From Sporothrix humicola (Eukaryota > Ascomycota > Sordariomycetes > Ophiostomatales > Ophiostomataceae): a DNA stretch of 64,000 bases. Shown piece by piece: positions 55,334-64,000 of this stretch. A program made the position numbers and the translations under genes. Within the stretch, counting starts at the first letter, position 1. Each line of letters begins with the position of its first letter. A model generated the notes under the pieces. That model searched no databases. It saw nothing but the letters and a program-made list of their open reading frames with translations, and was not told the DNA's origin. The stretch spans positions 310,001 to 374,000 of the forward strand of contig WNYE01000002.1 in assembly GCA_021396245.1 (NCBI GenBank), given 5' to 3'.

Positions 55334-58300
55334 GGACGGCCCCCAAAGTACAGCAAAACAGAGACAAAAACAAGGAAACAGTCAACAAACCTCTAGACTT
55401 TCCCCAAAATGGGGCCATTGGGCGGCGGCGCATCGAGCCCAAATAGGTATTGAAGCTGTCTTGGTCTTTTTGGTCTTTTCTTGGTGTCTCCTTGGATGTC
55501 TTGGCTGCGTGCATCACAGAACATGGAGCATGGATTGTCGATGTTGTTTTGTCGGTGTCGTCTTGCAGTGGGTCTTGTCCTTCCAATAACACGGCCGCAA
55601 AAGAGAAAAGAAACAGAAAAGCAAAACGACGCCAACAGCCCTATGACGTGGGCAGTCCACAGCGACAGCTTTTGCTTCTTTCCTTGCTCTTTCCGTGGCC
55701 CTTTTTCTGCTCCTACCCCCTCTTTGCTGCAGACTCGCATATCGTCAAAATAGGGCAACAGCAGGGCAGAAGGAGCCAAATGCTGGTCAAGATGCCGGTC
55801 GCTCTTGCATTTTCTTCTTGCTTTTTCTCTCTCCTTCTTTCCCTCTATCTTGGCTGTGTTGCATTGCTACCCTTCTCATCCATTTGCTGCATTATTCCTT
55901 CCCTCAGAGGAGACAAGAGTCTGTCGCTCTTTCCCAACGCCACGGAAAGAGCCCAAAACTCCGGTTTACCTTTCTCTCCTAGGAGATCGTCGCTCCTTCT
56001 TGCCCTTCGTGAATTCCCCGTGATCGTTGCAATTAGACGCGCTTCCTGCCTGTTTCGTCGACAAGATGCAGAAACAAGAAAACAAGAAAACTCGCAGTTG
56101 CCCTTTTCGTATTCAATGCCACATTTCGTAGTTTACTAGCCCCTATTTCGGCTTGGCCCCTTTTTGTTTCTGTTGTTTTGCAGTTTCTCGTGCATCTGCA
56201 TCTCCGCCTTGTTGTTCGACTTTGCGACTCTCCTCTCCTCGACCCTCCTGTCACCGTTTAGACTTCGCCCAGACCTGGGTCCGGATCGACAGACAACCGC
56301 CAGGCGAAGCAGTCCCGTCTTTCCGCTCAAGCGCGCTCAGCATCCACACCAAGTGCGCGATATCCACCAAAACAAAACACCAAAAACAGCCACAACTCAC
56401 GAACCAACCACCTTTGCCCATCCACACACAACCTAATCCCTGCCAATATCTTTTCTCGGTGTGGCTTGCAGGCACTGGCTTACGGCGGTGCATGGATTCT
56501 TCATCTCCCGTTTTCTCTAGCCGTCTTCCTATCATTGTCAACGGCATCTGTTCTCGTCGTGCACGGGACATATCGTGGTCTTGTGCACGACAATGATCAT
56601 GCCATTTTGTTCGTTTTGCTCTAACTGAACATGGTCTTTACGTCGGGCTGTTCCTCCAGTACTTTTGTTCTTTTCGTCTGAATTTTCTCTCGTTTGAGGC
56701 TGTTTTGTTGTCTTTGTTTGCTACCTTCCCTGTCCTTGCCACGAGGGATTCATGGTGATTTTTCCTTTTCCGGGGGAGCCCGCGGAGCAAAGACCAGGAA
56801 CGGGATGGACGCTCGAAGCGAAGGACGCCCCGCCGGGTCCTGTCCACGCGATGGATGGCGGCCACGATACAGATGTCATGGGCAAGCTTTTTAAAGCACT
56901 CCAAGAGAGCTCTGAAGCACCCTAAAAAGAATCGCCGGCCATCATGGGAGGACGTCCAATTTGCAGTGCATCACAGGCACGGCCCTCACACGAAGGAGCT
57001 CCCTCCCTGTTGGCATCTTCAACAGCGTTGCAAGTGCAGTACTTTTCTTCTTGACAGGAAGACAGGAAGACAGGATCGCCCCATCTTCGGGCCCGAACTT
57101 CTCCCATGTTTCGATTTGTTCTTTCCTTCCTTTCCTTTTCGTCGAAGCTTTCGGCTCCCCTTGCCGTCCCCTTTCGGGCATCTTTGTGCGAGATTTGATC
57201 TGTTCCACCCCGTGTCTTCGGCGATGTCCTTTTAACACACGAAGGAAGGGCCGTTATGCGCAACGGTGCTCCTCCTTTCCTCCTCCTCTCATCAACAAGG
57301 CTGTTCCTTCCAAGATGCAAACACTTGATGCATGCACATGTCCAGTTGTCCCTCCTGCTACGTTGTGTTTTCATGCTCCTACCGGCGTTTACTGCTCGAA
57401 CTTTTTGGCCCGCCCAAAGTATCGATGCGACAAAACGGCGACGCATGAGTCCCGCTCCCCATAACCAATCTACTGTTCCTACAGACTGGAAAATATCTCA
57501 TACTGCGCCCATCCTTCCCGCTCGACGACATGCTCTCCTTTTTAGTGCAGCCCCAAAGGACCAGAATGGCCAGATCCAGGAGACAACAGCCCGCCTATCT
57601 GGCTTGGCTTGCATCACCAATACACCGTTTTCTCTTCTCCATCAATACCGAGTGACATGCTGGAATAGCAGTCGGTCGAGATGCTAAGAAGCCCGACCAA
57701 GTTGGACTCCCTGTCTTTTTTACTTTACGGCCTGACATGTTGATACTCAGTGACAGAAGGACTGGTGGGTATCGGAGAAAACGGCGGGAACCAAGAAGCC
57801 CGTCCCCGATTCGATCTCTTTTGTCCGTTCTTGTCATTCGGCGGCTCAAAATTAGGTACCATCCTCAACACCCACCAAAATGATCGGAATGCACACCAAT
57901 TTCAAGGCCCTCCAACGTGAAACTCACCAACCATTTCCTTCACGTCACTAGTCTCTGAATACGAACACCACCAAGTCGGAACCACATGCCTCGATTGGGG
58001 ATGAAAGACAGACATCACCAATTGAGAGTGACAAGTGGGACAGATGTTCAAGAAAACTTGCTCAAGCACACCAGATGCACAATTATTAAATCAGATAATT
58101 GGCCAATTCATCAGTCGGATGAGCTCTATATCTCCACTCACAGACACCGAGGCTTTCATCTAGCTCTCTCTCCGTCTCTCGTTCTCTGACATTGCACTTG
58201 AGGGAGAGAAAAATAAGGCTGTTGCAACCTCCACCGGCCCCGTCTGCACAGGTCAATGCTTGTCTTCTTGGAGGCTAGAAGTGAACCAGACGGGACTCCG

Positions 58301-61300
58301 TGGCAAGCAAATCCCGTTAGCAGACCAGAGGAACAGACTCACACACAGAGAGGCACAAATGTGAGCCACAGGGCTGGCACAAGGCTGGGAAAAAATCATT
58401 CGCACTTCATAGCTATCTGCCTCTCTACTTCCCGTATCACCGCCGTCAGAAACGACCCTGTTTCTCACTTCACTCAACCGGCGGCGTCTGACAAGCTCCC
58501 CAGTACCGGAATACAGAACGGCAAAAAGGCTATGAGCGGGCCATACCCAGGCTCCAAGGTCCTTTCGGTATTCCTATCAGTATCACACCGAAAAACATAC
58601 TGAATTGGAAGCTAATATTCGGCGTTGCATGCGTGTAATTTCTGCCAGTGCAAATCCTCCCCATGATATCCTTCAATCTTGCAAGTTTGTCGCCATTCTC
58701 GTCCCCCATCCCCTGTCCTCGTTCCTTCAAACCTTGGACTCGGGTCTTGAATCGCTCCGTGTCAACGGAAACTTATGATAAACAGCCTGCTTTTTAGCAT
58801 TCTCGTGTTCTTCTAGCTCTTTTGCAACTAGCAAAATCTCCTCAACTTGCCTACCAGGGAAGGTCGCTAAATTGTTTTGCGGGAGGGCCAGGCTACTGGG
58901 ATCCCCCCATCCCATAGTCCATTCCTTCGTGGATTTTCTTTACGGTATTCCCAATTGGGAATAACTGCCGTTGCAACACAAAATGCACAGCAGTTTTCAT
59001 GTTAGTGGCTTCAGTGCTCTGTGGAGTCAAGCTTGGGGAGATTACGCTGGAGAAAACGGAGCATCAAAACGGTCAACCCCAAAAGGCGGAGTGAAGGAAG
59101 GGAAGCACTTCGACATCCATCCCAGCCCGAACATCCCTCTGTCGTGTCACCTGCGGCCTTCGCAACTGCAACTCTCAGCAGTCTCGATAATTAGTGAACA
59201 TACCATAAACACACAGAGCTCGGCCAAACCTTCCAACCGAAGAAATTGAGGCAATCGCAATCAAAGCCCGGCAACAGTTCACAGTGGCCATATGTAAGCA
59301 GCAACAGAACTGGCAATTATAGAATCTATGGGATGGGTTACCAATGCCATGACAAATTCGCAGGGTTGAGGCCAAATAAAGAAACATCGAGAAAAGAGAT
59401 ACGATACGAGCATGGCGAGTGTCACCGCCAGCATCGTATCTGGCCTCTGATTTGCAGGCGCTTCTTTCGGCGGCATCTTCTCTGCTGGCAATGGACAGCC
59501 CCGTGTGCAGCCAAGTTTCTTGGGGGTTCTTGGGACACAAGGCCACTCAATCAGCAGGCTGTGAAGAGGCCATGTACCTCTCAAGACCAATCGCCGTTGT
59601 AAAGATGCTTTGGAAGGAAAAAGGAAGAGAGGAATAAAGCAAATCGTGGATTGACGCCAGCACACAAGCCCACCACCAGAACGAACAGAAAAGCATGACG
59701 ACCAAACAAACACACGCACACGCCCCCTCCATCCTACAACCAGAAAAAAAGGTTGGCAGGCGTGTGTCTTCAGCCCTACGGCCGGCAACAAGCAGGAGAC
59801 AGGAGAGCCTGGAGTGGCAGCATGTTGTCAGCAGGAAGAAACGGGCAAAATGGGGAGCAAGAGGGGAAGGGTGGGAAGAGGGTCGCCCACATTCTGGGAC
59901 ATTATGGGGTCCCCTCGACCGCCGCTCGGTGCATATTCGCGTGTGACAGGCACTGAAGGCCAGGCCTGGCCCAAGCCTGGTCTTTTGATGCAGAGTGCAT
60001 CCTTTACCGGAACGAAGGACGAAGATTGCGACTGCATTGCGACTCAGCACTCTGAAAAGGTGGCAGGCAGCAGACAGCAGACAACGGGCGGCAGAGCCAA
60101 ACTCGACTCGCACAATACGCAGCCCATTGCACATCACGCAACGTTCCCTTTTGCTTCCACACATATACGACGTGCTACTCTGCCGGGTTTGTAATGCGAT
60201 AATGCGCCCCCGGATCGCCGCCATTCCATATTCCACCGTACACACGGCCATCCTTCGCCCTTTCATGACAAGAGTACATCGCCAAGACGCATCAAAGACA
60301 GTCTCCTCCACACACATTCGTCCGTCTCGCCCGTACCTTTTTTTCTGCGTTTCTGCCTGCCCTTTGCGATCACTTATCTCCATATTTCTTTTCAGAAATC
60401 AATATTGGATACCCGCACCCGGTACTTAATCAACTTTTTGCTTGCATGTCCTGCATGGCTTCATGTCCCTTTCCCGGCACCCGCCAATCACCCTGCACGG
60501 CCATGGCGCCGCCATTTGCGGCGAGTCCGAACGTGTGGGCTGGTGCAGTTTGGCGGGTTCTGAGGCGGAGGACAAAACGGTGGGTCACCAAAAGACCAAG
60601 TGGTGGAGATCGCAGAAAGTGGCAGAAATGGGGAAATGATGGGCAAGGCCTGACAAGTCGACCTGCAGTAACACCAGCGACTGGTCAACGGCTCGCGGAC
60701 AACATGGACGCTGATTCGCTAGAGGCATGCCTGTCGCTCATTTCGCTGGGAGGGAAGTTCGAAACGGCCAATGTGGCCGGGCCCTTTTCAACTCGTGAAC
60801 TGTCGATCCCTGACGATTTCCTTGTTGTCGTTAGCGGTTTACGAGCGCCGAGAACAGCATACGTTTTCCTTTCTCTTCAGAAATGTGGACGCCACACTTT
60901 GTTTTTACTGGGTCAGGACTGAGACATTTCCAGGTCGCTTCTCGTAGGGCGGCGTATCATATCGCGAGTTTGGCATTCACAGCCTGCAAGCTGTTGCAGG
61001 GTTCACAGGGGGGCACAAAGGGCAATGACAAGGCCCAGTGACGACAGCAATCACGGAGAGGAGGACAGCTCGCCGACCTCGTTCGTCCACATCCGAAGTT
61101 TTGTTGTCAAAGGTTGTGTTGTCCCACGCCAACACAGCCGGTCGGTCGGCCATTTTGGCCATTCTCCTAGCCTTGTCACGTTCTCTTAATTTCGTTCAAC
61201 CTTTCGAATTGCCCCTGCATCACGGCCGATCGCTCCCCAGCAGACAAGTCGTAAATGCAAGAGGAACCAACAAGCGAGCCGCTCGAAGAGACCAAGAGAC

Positions 61301-62495
61301 GGCCATTTTGGCCTTTCTCCATCGTGTCTCCATTGCGGCATGTTTGGTATTTGACATTTGGATTTAGGGAGTGCAAATACTCCGTACAATTTGTGCCTTG
61401 GAGTTAGCCCTACAGCCGGAGTCGCCTGTCGTGCATCGCTAGTGTTGATGTCAAGGAGTGGAGAATGAAAACCAAGAGAATTCTCGTAGGGCAGAGAAAG
61501 CGGGACCCCAAGGGGGAGCAGCAAGCCGACAGCAACGTTTGATGTTTGACAGGCACGGGCTTGTGCTTGTCCAACGTCGTACCCACGAACGATCGTCTGT
61601 TAGCTTCACCGCCAGAAGAGAGGAAGCATTGAAACGAAAGAGGCATCTAAACAAAAGATGAAAAGAAAACAGAACAAAAAACCATCATGGTCCGATGTTC
61701 AAGACTTGGCATCGACAGATCAAGGGGCTCAGTGGCCAGTACGAGGTATGACGTTGTTCCTCCATTGACATTTGTTGACATTGTTGACAATTTGTTGATC
61801 TTGGCGAATTGGCGACAATTAGCAATCGCCTTTCTGGCCAAACAGCGACGAGCAGCGACATTCTCGCGGCAGGTCTCTCCCTATGCAAAAGTACAGCCGC
61901 AAAACAAATGAGGCCGAAAGCAACGTCAATTATTACAGTGAACAAACCCGACAAACCCAATAAACTCGTCAAACGCAGGGGATGCATCACCAAAATGAAA
62001 CAACAAGATGCCATCCCGAGAAACATTTTGAGTTCTTGGGTTCCGTCCAGGGATCGCGCTCGCCGTTCATTAATTGAGTAGCGATATGAAGGACAGCCGG
62101 GACAGTGCTTTATTGCCTCGGACGTTGCTTCCTGTTTGGATCTTTGGGTGGGAAATTGTACGATCTTGAACGTGCCGTGCCTCGATTTACGACCACCACA
62201 ATTCAGCCACGCCCCCTTTGCTCGCGGTTACTTGCCATCTTGCCCTGATCTATTGTTAAGCACGATATGACAAACTTTAGTCATGACGGGGCTGCATACA
62301 TCGAGGTGCCCTCGTCAAATCCTCCCGCGGCTGCATCGTCACGGCCTTGTCACGGCCACAGATTGAGACAGGTTTTCTTTACGATTTGCCTGCCGAACTG
62401 ATGAATGGGTCTATCTGGGTCCTCTTGAGATGGCTGCAGTGAGGCCTCTGCCCCCCGGCAAGTCGCGAACCCGGCCGAACCCAACCACCATCACG

Positions 62496-62530
62496 ACCCA
62501 GTCCACCCAGTCCACCCAGTCCACCCAGCC
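62496..62530. repeat. Minisatellite, 9-bp unit ACCCAGTCC, nearly four copies
   Basis: Three exact ACCCAGTCC units followed by ACCCAGCC. Non-coding as far as can be seen. Confidence 0.9.
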
Positions 62531-64000
62531 TTCATCTCCTTTTCTTTCCCGTTCTGGAAGTCGTAAAGGAGAGCTCTTTTTCGAAGAGGGTCGCAGTCGC
62601 AGTCAAGTCACAGCAAGTGAGGGAGCTTGGGACAACTGGCGGACGATGCGACGAGCCTCGGGTTTGTTGGGGACTTTGGGGCCCAGAAGGATTCAAGCGA
62701 ATGCAACGCGATGGTGGGGAGAGTCCAAGTGAACAGAGGGAAAAGAGGACAAAAAGTGAAAAGGCGGATGCACGTCCGGCTGTCACTGCCACACAGCCAC
62801 AATTTCTGTCCCTTCTTTTCTTTTTCCTGCTTGTTTCCCTGCTGTTTCCCTGCTGTTTCCCATCTGTTCATCCTCGCCAAAGCCGTTTCGTATCTGCACA
62901 GTCATAAACGCCGAGACAAATAGAGTGCAAGTGCTCGAGAGTGCTTTACATTGTTTGTGCATACGTATGCGGCCGAGGCAGCAAGTCGTAGGACGAGGAC
63001 GACGTGCTGTTGTGTGATGCAAGACCAGGGCGCCGTCGCATTTTTCCAGCCCTATGGCCCCAAGTGGGGGTGCTCTCACCAGAAGAGACCCAAAAGACCC
63101 AAAGAGACCCAGAGAGGTGTGGGCGATCAGCAAGGGATGAGAAAAGATCACCACAGAAGCATACCACATTAGTCTTCAAGAAGCGAGATGATGAAAAAAA
63201 AAGAAAGAAACGCGAAAAGAAACCAAAACAGCAGGTGGGAATTAAAGACTCCATACCAATGCAGGAGAAGATGAAGAGGCGTCTACAGAAGAATCAATAG
63301 AACAATGAGAACGATGAAAAGAAGAAAAAAGGCCATTCAGACAGATGAGAAGGATCACAGCTCGTCTTGGCAGCACTCGATCTTGCTGTTCTGTGAGTGT
63401 TCTTTTCTCTTCCATCCTCCACTCTCCCGCTATGCCTTACCAGACACCTTACCACCAGTCTGTCACTGCTCTGGGTCTCTTGGTCATCCGTCAGATGTGT
63501 GAGCACCTTACATCCTTTCATCGCGTCTGTTTTGTTTGTTCTCGGTGCTGTCGGTGTTTTGTCAGTGCTCTTCACATGCCGCTCTTCTTTGTCAGCACTC
63601 CACACAACGTATCTTACTTTCCTCTGTAAGATGCACGCCCCTCCACCGGCTAACGCCATCATGACCACCACCATTCTGGGTGCAGTCTGTTGGCGCTGTC
63701 GCCGCCGCCGCCGCTTCAGGCTTGACCCAATGCAATGGGAACCTTCCTTCCCGGGTGGCAGTGGCAGTGAGAACAGCACCACCGAGCACTTTGCAGTATG
63801 GCGTCCACCGGGAGAGACTTGCTCCGTAGGTGGCCTCCCATACTTGCCTCGCTTTTAACTCCCCAGTTGCCTTTTCGGGCAGCTCTGTCACCTTTTGAAA
63901 TCAATTGACACGTGCTCTCGTCTTCTCGGTGCTCTTACCTGCACACCCATCGCGGCTATCTTGTTGCTGACCGGAGTTCTTCTGACGTTGTTACTTTCTT

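Larger units (their letters stand above)
54850..64000. other. Gene desert of 9.15 kb to the right edge
   Basis: No gene supported on either strand. Frames are short, overlapping and without motifs. Features seen: a 12-14-bp minisatellite at 55266-55333, a 9-bp minisatellite at 62496-62530, an A/C-rich leader-like tract at about 56340-56440 and a TACTCCGTA motif at 61378-61386. CT-rich DNA near 63380-63640 could be the promoter or leader of a gene beyond the edge. Confidence 0.5.

Noticed and set aside
60446..60922. 158-codon plus-strand frame in the right-hand desert
   Set aside because: No motif, no codon bias, several overlapping alternatives on both strands; not distinguishable from chance.
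1..64000. tRNA, 5S rRNA, CRISPR arrays and transposon ends
   Set aside because: Visual scan found no TRGYNNARNNG plus GGTTCGANNCC box pairs, no regularly spaced direct repeats and no terminal repeats with transposase or reverse-transcriptase motifs. A covariance-model scan could still find divergent RNA genes.

Overview
The window is nuclear DNA of a filamentous ascomycete, most likely a Sordariomycete. The genes are eukaryotic. Introns are short (51-191 nt) with GT-AG or GC-AG ends and CTAAC/CTGAC-like branch sites. Coding DNA is GC-rich, intergenic DNA is closer to even base composition, and proteins carry long Ser/Pro/Gln-rich disordered regions. An Ophiostomatales/Sporothrix-like source is a guess from style only. 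No rRNA, tRNA, CRISPR array, intact transposon or secondary-metabolite cluster was recognised by eye.

Left part (1-23 kb): the 3' end of a kinase-like gene, a D-2-hydroxyacid dehydrogenase with a possible mitochondrial presequence, a DHA1/QDR-type MFS transporter, a short-chain dehydrogenase, a very large EFA6-type Sec7-PH exchange factor for Arf GTPases, and a monocarboxylate-type MFS transporter. The stop codon of the last gene touches three consecutive mini-hairpins.

Middle part (27.9-48.3 kb): a dense housekeeping block. It holds a paxillin-like triple-LIM protein, SUMO, the twin-CX9C protein Cmc4, nucleoporin Nup84/Nup107, mitochondrial prolyl-tRNA synthetase, the ribosome-assembly factor Noc1/Mak21, an unrecognised 148-residue protein, a PaaI-type thioesterase and a CFEM-like GPI protein. 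Three pairs are divergent from one upstream region each: SUMO/CMC4, ProRS/NOC1 and the unknown gene/thioesterase.

Right part (48.3-64 kb): a CorA-like membrane protein and a Cys-rich GPI-type protein are convergent. Then 9.15 kb follow to the edge with no gene I can support, only minisatellites and a leader-like A/C-rich tract.

Exon structures were worked out by hand, and in every multi-exon case the joined length is a whole number of codons. The genes do not form one pathway. The most unusual items are the triple hairpin at 21100-21150, two genes whose first coding exon is just the ATG, exons of 13 and 24 nt, and a reiterated Pro-Ile-Pro-x-Ile motif in the LIM protein.
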